From Pseudomonas profundi (lineage in GTDB: Bacteria > Pseudomonadota > Gammaproteobacteria > Pseudomonadales > Pseudomonadaceae): a DNA stretch of 64,000 nucleotides. Below, in pieces: positions 29,279 through 36,101 of the stretch. The notes beneath the pieces are model-generated. The model searched no databases. It saw nothing but the letters and a program-made list of their open reading frames with translations, and had not been told where the DNA came from. The position numbers and the translations under genes were made by a program. Numbering within the stretch: position 1 is the first letter of the stretch; each line of letters starts with the position of its first letter. The stretch covers positions 201,444-265,443 of the forward strand of contig NZ_VTPZ01000005.1 of the NCBI RefSeq assembly GCF_008638305.1. Direction: 5' to 3'.

Positions 29279-30183
29279 GCCTGCCCGCCTCGGTCAAACT
29301 GGTCGAAGTAGGCGCGCGTGACGGCCTGCAGAACGAAGCCCAGCCAGTCAGCAACGCTGACAAGATCCGCCTGATCGATGACCTGAGCAACGCCGGGGTG
29401 GGCTACATCGAAGTGGGCAGTTTCGTCTCGCCCAAGTGGGTCCCGCAGATGGCCGGCTCTTTGGACGTATTTGCCGGGATTCAGCGGCGCGCCGGCACGA
29501 CCTACGCGGCGCTCACGCCTAACCTGAAAGGTTTTGAAATGGCTCTGCAAGCCGGCGCTGAAGAGGTGGCGGTGTTTGCCGCCGCCTCCGAAGGCTTTTC
29601 ACAGCGCAATATCAACTGCTCGATCAGTGAAAGCATACAGCGTTTCGAACCCGTCATGAGCGCCGCAGCCGAAGCCGGCGTGCGGGTACGCGGCTATGTA
29701 TCCTGCGTGCTGGGCTGTCCCTATGACGGTGAGATCGCCGCCAGCCAGGTCGCCAGCGTGGCCCGCGAACTGCACGCCATGGGCTGCTACGAAATCTCCC
29801 TGGGCGACACTATTGGCACCGGCACGCCCGGTGCCACGCGCAACCTGTTTGAAACCGTTGCGCAGCATATTCCGCGCGATCATTTGGCCGGCCACTTTCA
29901 CGACACCTACGGGCAAGCGTTGGCCAATATCTACGCCGGGCTGCTGGAAGGCATCCAGGTATTCGACAGCTCGGTTGCCGGCCTCGGCGGGTGCCCCTAC
30001 GCCAAGGGTGCCACCGGTAACGTCGCCACTGAAGACGTTCTCTACATGCTCAATGGACTGGGCATCCACACTGGAATAGACCTGGACGCACTGATTCAGG
30101 CCGGCAACCGCATCAGTAAGCTGTTGAACCGGCCCTCCGGTTCGCGCGTTGCCCGGGCCAGAAGCAGCCAGTGTGACCAATAA
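29275..30183 (+). CDS. liuE: Hydroxymethylglutaryl-CoA lyase
   Basis: This is a 302-residue TIM-barrel lyase. EVGARDGLQNE near the N-terminus provides the metal Asp and catalytic Arg, HFHDTYGQAL gives the His-x-His metal ligands, and SVAGLGGCPYAKGATGNVATED contains the flexible-loop cysteine of the family signature. It cleaves HMG-CoA to acetoacetate and acetyl-CoA, the last step of the leucine branch. It overlaps liuD by ATGA, so the two are translationally coupled. Confidence 0.95.
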   Translation: MSLPASVKLVEVGARDGLQNEAQPVSNADKIRLIDDLSNAGVGYIEVGSFVSPKWVPQMAGSLDVFAGIQRRAGTTYAALTPNLKGFEMALQAGAEEVAVFAAASEGFSQRNINCSISESIQRFEPVMSAAAEAGVRVRGYVSCVLGCPYDGEIAASQVASVARELHAMGCYEISLGDTIGTGTPGATRNLFETVAQHIPRDHLAGHFHDTYGQALANIYAGLLEGIQVFDSSVAGLGGCPYAKGATGNVATEDVLYMLNGLGIHTGIDLDALIQAGNRISKLLNRPSGSRVARARSSQCDQ

Positions 30184-30219
30184 CGACAGACTTTAACGGG
30201 AAGAGGAGCATCTATAACA

Positions 30220-30918
30220 ATGAACAAAATCTATCCTAACGCTCGGGAGGCCCTCGCCGGGCTTGTCGACGACGGCATGACGCTGGCGGTCGGCGGGTTC
30301 GGGTTGTGCGGTATTCCCGAAGCGCTGATCGAAGCCCTGCGCGACACGCAGAAGAAGGATCTCACCGTTATCAGCAACAACGCTGGCGTTGACGGTTTCG
30401 GGCTTGGGCTGCTGCTCGAATCCCGCCAGATCCGCAAGATGGTCTCGTCCTATGTGGGCGAGAACAAGGAGTTCGAGCGCCAGTACCTGTCAGGCGAACT
30501 TGAGCTGGAATTCACGCCCCAGGGTACCCTGGCGGAAAAGCTGCGCGCCGGTGGCGCCGGGATTCCGGCTTTCTATACCCGGACCGGCTACGGCACGCTG
30601 ATCGCCGAAGGTAAGGAAACCCGCCAGTTCAACAGCGAGTGGTACGTCATGGAAACCTCGCTGACGGCTGATGTGGCCCTGGTCAAAGCCTGGAAGGCTG
30701 ATAAATCCGGCAATCTGGTGTTCAACAAGACCGCGCGCAACTTCAATCCCCTAGCGGCGACGGCCGGCAAGATCTGCATTGTCGAGGTCGAGGAAATCGT
30801 CGAAACCGGCGCGCTCGATCCCGATCAGATTCACCTGCCGGGAATCTATGTACAGCGGATTGTGCTCAATGCCAATCCGGAAAAACGTATCGAAAAACGT
30901 ACCACACGGAGCGCTTGA
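30220..30918 (+). CDS. 3-oxoacid CoA-transferase subunit A
   Basis: This is a 232-residue alpha-type family I CoA-transferase subunit. [17 protein letters not shown] (22-38) is the glycine-rich oxyanion motif, and [23 protein letters not shown] and the [12 protein letters not shown] segment are typical. Next to HMG-CoA lyase it most likely moves CoA from succinyl-CoA to acetoacetate. The order transferase A, B, thiolase also matches the dehydrocarnitine transferase set dhcA-dhcB-atoB of P. aeruginosa, so a different 3-oxoacid substrate cannot be excluded. AGAGGAGC precedes the start. Confidence 0.93.
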   Translation: MNKIYPNAREALAGLVDDGMTLAVGGFGLCGIPEALIEALRDTQKKDLTVISNNAGVDGFGLGLLLESRQIRKMVSSYVGENKEFERQYLSGELELEFTPQGTLAEKLRAGGAGIPAFYTRTGYGTLIAEGKETRQFNSEWYVMETSLTADVALVKAWKADKSGNLVFNKTARNFNPLAATAGKICIVEVEEIVETGALDPDQIHLPGIYVQRIVLNANPEKRIEKRTTRSA

Positions 30919-30920
30919 TC

Positions 30921-31571
30921 ATGGCCTGGACACGCGAACAAATGGCGCAACGAGCCGCTCAGGAATTGGCTGACGGCTTTTACGTAAACCTCGGCATCGG
31001 GCTGCCTACGCTGGTGGCTAATTATATTCCCGAAGGCATGGATGTGTGGTTGCAGAGCGAAAATGGCCTGCTCGGCATCGGCCCCTTCCCGGAGGAAGAC
31101 AAGGTCGATCCAGACCTGATCAACGCCGGCAAGCAGACCGTTACCAGCCTGCCCGGCAGCAGCTTTTTCGACAACGCTGACTCCTTCGCCATGATCCGTG
31201 GCGGACATATCAACCTGGCGATCCTGGGGGCAATGCAGGTGTCGGAGAAAGGCGATCTGGCTAACTGGATGATTCCCGGCAAGATGGTCAAGGGCATGGG
31301 CGGCGCGATGGATCTGGTCGCCGGCGTCAAGCGCGTCGTGGTGCTGATGGAGCACAACGCCAAGGACGGCAGCCCGAAGATTCTCAAGCAGTGCGAGCTT
31401 CCCCTGACCGGCCTTGGCGTCGTCACCCGGATCATCACCGATCTGGCGGTGCTGGACATCACCGACGCTGGCCTGGAACTGCTCGAACTGGCGCCCGGCA
31501 TCACCGTCCAGGCATTGCAGGAAGCGACCGGTTGCCCGGTGCTGACCGAGCAATATCAAAACAAATATTAG
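30921..31571 (+). CDS. 3-oxoacid CoA-transferase subunit B
   Basis: This is a 216-residue beta subunit. The catalytic glutamate is Glu47 in [12 protein letters not shown], which forms the glutamyl-CoA thioester. The [15 protein letters not shown] start and the [18 protein letters not shown] core are standard. It starts three bases after the stop of subunit A, so the subunits are co-translated. It forms an alpha2-beta2 type enzyme with subunit A in the cytoplasm. Confidence 0.93.
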   Translation: MAWTREQMAQRAAQELADGFYVNLGIGLPTLVANYIPEGMDVWLQSENGLLGIGPFPEEDKVDPDLINAGKQTVTSLPGSSFFDNADSFAMIRGGHINLAILGAMQVSEKGDLANWMIPGKMVKGMGGAMDLVAGVKRVVVLMEHNAKDGSPKILKQCELPLTGLGVVTRIITDLAVLDITDAGLELLELAPGITVQALQEATGCPVLTEQYQNKY

Positions 31572-31590
31572 CCTACCCTGCAGGGTAGGC
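31571..31590. terminator. 20-bp perfect palindrome after the CoA-transferase
   Basis: GCCTACCCTGCAGGGTAGGC is self-complementary and begins at the CoA-transferase stop codon. It can fold as an 8-bp stem with a TGCA loop. The following bases (TTCACTGGTTT) are only weakly T-rich, so this is a possible first terminator or an mRNA end-protecting hairpin. Confidence 0.5.
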
Positions 31591-31652
31591 TTCACTGGTT
31601 TCCGGAGTAGCTGACCAAGCTGCACTGGGGAGTGCTGCCCGTTGAAGGTTTT

Positions 31653-31687
31653 ACGTGGCTCACCATTGCGGTAGCCACGTTTTTTTT
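31653..31687 (+). terminator. Intrinsic terminator directly before atoB
   Basis: The arms ACGTGGCT (31653-31660) and AGCCACGT (31673-31680) pair around a 12-base loop and are followed by eight T residues. The Shine-Dalgarno GGAGAAAAG of atoB begins at the next base, 31688. Transcripts entering from upstream must read through or be stopped here, so it may be an attenuator for the thiolase gene (inference). Confidence 0.8.
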
Positions 31688-31699
31688 GGAGAAAAGATC

Positions 31700-32881
31700 A
31701 TGCAAGACGTCGTCATTGTCGCAGCAACGCGTACCGCCATCGGTAGTTTTCAAGGCTCGCTGGCCAACGTGCCTGCGGTTGAACTGGGCGCCACCGTTAT
31801 CCGCTCGTTAATGAGCAGCACCGGCCTGGACGCCAGCCAGGTTGATGAAGTCATCCTCGGCCAAGTGCTGTCCGCCGGCTGCGGCCAGAACCCGGCCCGC
31901 CAGTCGGCGATCAATGCAGGCCTGCCGTTCAGCACCCCGGCGCTGACGCTGAACAAGCTGTGCGGCTCCGGCCTCAAGGCCGTGCACATGGCCATCCAGG
32001 CGATCCGCTGTGGCGATGCCGAGATCATCATTGCCGGCGGCATGGAAAGCATGAGCCTGGCGCCCTACGTGCTGCCCAAGGCGCGCACCGGCCTGCGCAT
32101 GGGCCATGCCCAACTCGAAGACAGCCTGCTGAAAGATGGCTTGATCGATGCTTTCAACGACTACCACATGGGCATCACCGCCGAAAACCTGGCAAGCCAG
32201 TATCAGGTCAGCCGTGAAGACCAGGACGCCTACGCCCTGCTTTCCCAGCAGCGCGCCAATGCGGCGATCAGTGCCGGACGCTTCCAGGATGAAATCACGC
32301 CGGTGATGATTCCCCAGCGCAAGGGTGATCCCGTTGCCTTCGATACCGACGAGCAACCCAGGGCCGACACCTCTGAAGGCAGCCTGGCAGGCCTGCGTCC
32401 AGCGTTCAAAAAGGACGGCAGCGTCACCGCCGGCAATGCTTCGACGCTGAATGACGGCGCAGCGGCGGTAATGCTCATGACGGCGGACAAGGCGAAGGCG
32501 TTGAATTTGCCGGTGCTGGCGCGTATCAAGGGCTATGCCAGCGCAGCGGTGGATCCGGCGATCATGGGTATCGGACCGGTGCCAGCCAGCAAGAAATGCC
32601 TGAGCAAAGCCGGCTGGTCTATCGCGGAACTGGACCTGATCGAAGCCAACGAAGCCTTCGCCGCTCAATGCCTGTCGGTCGGCAAAGAGTTGGAATGGGA
32701 TGTGTCGAAGGTCAACGTCAACGGCGGCGCTATTGCCCTGGGTCACCCCATTGGCGCATCCGGTTGCCGTGTGCTGGTTACCCTGCTCTATGAAATGGCT
32801 CGGCGTGATGCCAGGAAAGGGCTGGCGACGCTGTGTATCGGTGGCGGCCAAGGCGTCGCGCTGGCAGTCGAGCGCGATTGA
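31700..32881 (+). CDS. atoB: Acetyl-CoA acetyltransferase (thiolase)
   Basis: This is a 393-residue degradative thiolase. The acyl-accepting nucleophile is Cys88 in [11 protein letters not shown], His349 lies in LGHPIGASG, and Cys379 in LCIGGGQG is the general base. NEAFAAQ is also present. It splits acetoacetyl-CoA from the CoA-transferase into two acetyl-CoA, finishing leucine degradation. ATG 31700 follows TTGGAGAAAAGATC; the longer reading from 31655 runs through the terminator hairpin and is not credible. Its expression depends on passage through that terminator. Confidence 0.95.
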   Translation: MQDVVIVAATRTAIGSFQGSLANVPAVELGATVIRSLMSSTGLDASQVDEVILGQVLSAGCGQNPARQSAINAGLPFSTPALTLNKLCGSGLKAVHMAIQAIRCGDAEIIIAGGMESMSLAPYVLPKARTGLRMGHAQLEDSLLKDGLIDAFNDYHMGITAENLASQYQVSREDQDAYALLSQQRANAAISAGRFQDEITPVMIPQRKGDPVAFDTDEQPRADTSEGSLAGLRPAFKKDGSVTAGNASTLNDGAAAVMLMTADKAKALNLPVLARIKGYASAAVDPAIMGIGPVPASKKCLSKAGWSIAELDLIEANEAFAAQCLSVGKELEWDVSKVNVNGGAIALGHPIGASGCRVLVTLLYEMARRDARKGLATLCIGGGQGVALAVERD

Positions 32882-32889
32882 CCAGCGCC

Positions 32890-32923
32890 GGCGCGGAGCC
32901 GGGGACGGCTCCGCGCCACTTTT
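32890..32923. terminator. Bidirectional terminator after atoB
   Basis: An 11-bp GC-rich stem (32890-32900 with 32907-32917) is followed by ACTTTTC. It sits between atoB and the convergent ferredoxin gene, whose stop is at 32926, and could end both transcripts. Confidence 0.65.
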
Positions 32924-32925
32924 CA

Positions 32926-33249
32926 TCAGATTTGTGTTGGTGGAAGAGTCACCACCATGCCCTCATGCACAGCCTCCAGGATCACGCAACAGCCCAGGCG
33001 GCTCTGTGCAAGCCGGGGAGCAGCGGTACCTTCAAGCATGTCATCTTCCATACCATCCATTTCCGGCAACTGGTCCAGCCATGACTCGTCAATATAAACG
33101 TGGCAGGTAGCGCACTGGCACGCCCCTCCACAATCACCCAGGATCCCTTCCAGACCGTGGTTGGCCGCAACCTGCATAAGCGTCTGGCCCGCAACGGCTT
33201 CTACAACCTGTTGACGATCATCTGAAAAATTGAAAATTACGGTCGGCAT
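32926..33249 (-). CDS. 2Fe-2S ferredoxin (adrenodoxin/ISC-type spacing)
   Basis: This encodes 107 residues. The cluster ligands are Cys40, Cys46, Cys49 and Cys87, with spacing C-x5-C-x2-C-x37-C, as in adrenodoxin-like ferredoxins that feed P450s and Rieske oxygenases. A further Cys88 follows the last ligand. The start at 33249 follows GGAGAACC; the reading to 33294 has no ribosome site. It is divergent from the Rieske genes with a 199-base gap, so it is the obvious electron donor for them (inference). No matching reductase gene is in the window. Confidence 0.9.
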   Translation of the reverse strand: MPTVIFNFSDDRQQVVEAVAGQTLMQVAANHGLEGILGDCGGACQCATCHVYIDESWLDQLPEMDGMEDDMLEGTAAPRLAQSRLGCCVILEAVHEGMVVTLPPTQI

Positions 33250-33328
33250 TGGTGGTTCTCCGCGCCTGGTGACTACCGGTAACTGGGTATTCATGATGCC
33301 TTACAAATTAACAGATTTGAACATTTAT

Positions 33329-33357
33329 AAGATATCTGTCTACTTTCATTTGATCAA
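33329..33357 (-). promoter_or_regulatory. Candidate sigma-70 promoter for the ferredoxin
   Basis: On the minus strand TTGATC, 17 bases, then TATCTT lie about 80 bases before the ferredoxin start, within an AT-rich stretch. Spacing is ideal and the hexamers are moderate matches; transcription is not shown. Confidence 0.35.
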
Positions 33358-33448
33358 AATGCCGAGCCAGCCTAAAGTATTTCCAGGCATCTTCAGCAAG
33401 GCGAAGGCTGCACATAACACTAAAACAACAACAACGAGGTAGACCCTG

Positions 33449-34390
33449 ATGGCTAATAGCGCTTGGTGGGCTTCGGCTTTGTCCGAGGCCGTAAACAATG
33501 AAAAACCCCTGGCAGTCGTCTGCAATGGCGAGGAGCTGGTCCTGTTTCGGGACAGGCAAGGTCAGGCGTTTGCATTGGAAGACCGTTGCCCTCACCGCCG
33601 CGTGCCCCTATCCCTTGGCTGCGTTGTAGAGAGCGGAATTCAGTGTGGCTACCATGGCTGGACATTTGACGGCGCCAGTGGCGCTTGCACGGCGATACCC
33701 AACCTGCACGTCGATGAACGAGTGCCTGCCCGATATGCGGCGCGAGCCTATCCGGTGGCTGAACGAAACGGATTTGTTCACGTCTGGTTAGGGGAAGGTG
33801 AGCCGAACGAGTCAGTGCCTGCGGCAACTTATCAGCCTGAAGGTCGCGAATATACCGGCGCGGCCACCGTCAGTATTCTGCACGAGGAATATCTTGCCGC
33901 AATGCTTGATGGACCCCACTGCCTGATCAGTTTTGACGCGGTAAAGATGACCGATTTCTTTCTGGGCGATCCCTGTCTGAAGGATAACCATCTGGTCCTT
34001 GATCGAGGTGCAGTCTGGTCTACCAGGGTGCTTCCGCCGCAATTCGTTGTCGACTATCCCCTGATCGTCCGTACGTCCGTTCCTGTATGCGGAGGCGACA
34101 TTCGCGTCGACCTTCTCACCGAGGAGGAAACGCCGCTGTGTACCGTTTTCATTGCCTCGGGAGCCAACCGACGCAGTACCACCAGTCTCTGTTGGCGAGG
34201 CTTTCTGCACCGAAGCGAAGCCGGAGTTACACCGCTGCGCTGGCGTGCAGCGCGCCGGGCACAACGCCCACCTTTTCGGGTACATGCCCATGTCGATGGC
34301 GAAGCGTTAGCCGCTCTGCTGGTAGCACCCTCCCGTGACCTGGACCGGCTACGCGATCAATCGCTGATTCCTGTACGTGCCGCCGTCTGA
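33449..34390 (+). CDS. Rieske-domain protein with degenerate catalytic domain
   Basis: This 313-residue protein looks like a ring-hydroxylating oxygenase alpha subunit, but only half is intact. The Rieske motif is complete: Cys47-Pro-His49-Arg and Cys66-Gly-Tyr-His69-Gly-Trp. The mononuclear iron site should read D-x2-H-x4-H. Here D154-G-P-H157 is followed by CLISF, so the second His is Phe162. The C-terminal part is short and rich in Arg/Ala, and I find no clear third ligand. It can probably carry electrons but not activate oxygen by itself. The next gene, 21 bases downstream, has the opposite defect. GAGGTAGACCCTG precedes the ATG. Confidence 0.85.
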   Translation: MANSAWWASALSEAVNNEKPLAVVCNGEELVLFRDRQGQAFALEDRCPHRRVPLSLGCVVESGIQCGYHGWTFDGASGACTAIPNLHVDERVPARYAARAYPVAERNGFVHVWLGEGEPNESVPAATYQPEGREYTGAATVSILHEEYLAAMLDGPHCLISFDAVKMTDFFLGDPCLKDNHLVLDRGAVWSTRVLPPQFVVDYPLIVRTSVPVCGGDIRVDLLTEEETPLCTVFIASGANRRSTTSLCWRGFLHRSEAGVTPLRWRAARRAQRPPFRVHAHVDGEALAALLVAPSRDLDRLRDQSLIPVRAAV

Positions 34391-34411
34391 TTGTCCCAAG
34401 GAGAATTCACA

Positions 34412-35449
34412 ATGCACACTGTATCCACCAACGACACCGTCGCAGGGCAGCGCAGCAAGCGTCCCTCCGACTGGACTCCGGTCAATTATGATCTGCACGA
34501 CACCTGGTTTCCGGTCTCGCACAGTCGCGACGTGAGCTCAAGGCCAATCCGCCGAATCATCCATTCCCAGCCTTATTTTCTCTGGCGTGAAAACGGAATA
34601 CCTCAGGCGGCCGAGTTCCATCCATCGCGGCTGGAAGCCCTGCGCCACGCCAGCAGCGCCTTCACCGGAGGTTCCGGCAGCTATCCTGTTATAGAACGCT
34701 ACGGCTATATCTGGGCGTGGTATGGCAACCCCGACAACGCAGACATTCAGCTGCTGCCACATATCCCCTTCCTGCCCCTGGACGGCAATATTCCGGGCTA
34801 CACACAGCGGACTGTGCGGTTCGATGCCTCATCGGCGCTCTCGGTGGAAAACCTCATCGACCTGACCCACGCCGATTTCCTGCATGCCAATACCATAGGC
34901 GACGGCATCTCCGAATCCGACGTCGTCGAAGTCGAATGGACGTCCGAAACGGTAACCAGAACCCGTATGGTCACGCAAAAGTCAGTCGCGCCGGTGATGC
35001 GCTGGGTGGGCGGGGTACGCGCCAAGTATCAAGATTTCCGTGCCGTGCTGCATATTCACTTGCGCAGCAATGTCTGCATTTCCTACCCCCGATTTCGACC
35101 TGGTTACGACGTTCCCAATCTGCAACCGTTTTTGCCGGTAGGACGGCATCGCTCCCGTTGCGACGTTACTTTCAACACCACCGCAGCGCCCTCTCCTTTT
35201 CGCTATTTGATGCCGCGCATCAATTACATCATCCAGCCTCAGGACAACTCGGTGGTACGTCCGCAGAACCAGCGCTATCTGGACGAATCAGACAGGCGTG
35301 ACCTGCATTCTCGCTTCGACGCACCCGGCACTCGATACCGCTACCAGATGGAACAACTGGCTAAGCGCCAGCGCCGGGGGGACTTTTCCTACGGTACTGA
35401 TGCGGAACCGGGACGTGACATCACCACATTGCTAGGCATGGATGGCTAA
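34412..35449 (+). CDS. Rieske-less oxygenase alpha-like protein with intact iron site
   Basis: This is a 345-residue relative of Rieske non-heme iron oxygenases. The catalytic half is complete: E146-N-L-I-D150-L-T-H153-A-D-F-L-H158 gives the bridging Asp and two His ligands, and IIQPQDNSVVRPQ has Asp278 at the usual third-ligand place. In the N-terminal half the sandwich scaffold is recognisable (WFPVSHSRD, PYFLWRENG, YGYIWAWYG), but both cluster loops are gone. There is no CxH or CxxH, and the only cysteines are Cys222 and Cys251-region singles. It would need electrons from a Rieske centre of another subunit, most simply its operon partner. CAAGGAGAATTCAC precedes ATG 34412. Confidence 0.85.
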   Translation: MHTVSTNDTVAGQRSKRPSDWTPVNYDLHDTWFPVSHSRDVSSRPIRRIIHSQPYFLWRENGIPQAAEFHPSRLEALRHASSAFTGGSGSYPVIERYGYIWAWYGNPDNADIQLLPHIPFLPLDGNIPGYTQRTVRFDASSALSVENLIDLTHADFLHANTIGDGISESDVVEVEWTSETVTRTRMVTQKSVAPVMRWVGGVRAKYQDFRAVLHIHLRSNVCISYPRFRPGYDVPNLQPFLPVGRHRSRCDVTFNTTAAPSPFRYLMPRINYIIQPQDNSVVRPQNQRYLDESDRRDLHSRFDAPGTRYRYQMEQLAKRQRRGDFSYGTDAEPGRDITTLLGMDG

Positions 35450-35523
35450 ATGCTCCGCGCGCCCGAGAAACCTTGCGATCAACTGAGCGCCATGTAACGC
35501 GCTCCAACCAGGAGAACTGCCCT

Positions 35524-35898
35524 ATGTTTTCACACGTCACTGTAGGTACCAACGACCTATCCAGAGCTCGCATCTTCTACGATTCAGTGCTTGGCGCACT
35601 GGGTTATGAAAACCTCGGCAACATGGAAACGGCATCGCTCTGGGGCGGCGCAGGCCCGCGCTTCGTAGTGCTGAAACCAGCCGACGGCAACGTCGCCAGT
35701 GTAGGCAACGGCCTGACCGTAGGCTTTGCAGCGGCGGATCGAGCCGCAGTGGGTGAATTCCACAAGCGTGCCCTGGAGGCAGGAGGAACGGATGCTGGCG
35801 CCCCGGGGTTTCGGGACGTGGGGCCGAATGTGTACGCAGCCTATGTACGCGATCCGGATGGTCACAAGATAGTGGCCAGCTGCATTAGCGAAGGTTAG
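35524..35898 (+). CDS. VOC family protein (glyoxalase-like)
   Basis: This 124-residue single VOC unit starts FSHVTVGTNDLSRARIFYDSVLGALGY, with probable metal ligand His4. The C-terminal strand is NVYAAYVRDPDGHKIVASC; the usual last-strand Glu is not obvious there, so the metal site may be incomplete. ATG 35524 follows CCAGGAGAACTGCC. It is 74 bases after the Rieske-less oxygenase on the same strand and may belong to the same operon, for instance to handle a reactive product (inference). Confidence 0.8.
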   Translation: MFSHVTVGTNDLSRARIFYDSVLGALGYENLGNMETASLWGGAGPRFVVLKPADGNVASVGNGLTVGFAAADRAAVGEFHKRALEAGGTDAGAPGFRDVGPNVYAAYVRDPDGHKIVASCISEG

Positions 35899-35967
35899 TG
35901 CTCCCAAAGGCAACGAGAAAAGTCGCCGGAGTAAAACGATCAAATCGCTTCTGCCATTATTAACGCG

Positions 35968-36002
35968 CCCCGGAGCGCTTCCCTTCAGAAGGGCTTCCGG
36001 GG
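35968..36002. terminator. GC-rich hairpin between convergent genes
   Basis: CCCCGGA and TCCGGGG (35968-35974 and 35996-36002) enclose a second short stem CCCTT/AAGGG. It lies between the VOC gene and the convergent molybdopterin oxidoreductase. There is no T-run; termination is plausible in both directions. Confidence 0.45.
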
Positions 36003-36101
36003 GGTCCATGCCAGCATTGCAGCCAAGCTTGAGCCTAAAGCCTCAACATAGCTAATCGAGGCCTTTCGTGCATACATCCTGGCAGGTAGCGACTTACTGA
36101 C

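Noticed and set aside
31808-32926. 372-codon frame antisense to atoB
   Set aside because: It is a shadow of a certain thiolase gene and runs through its terminator.
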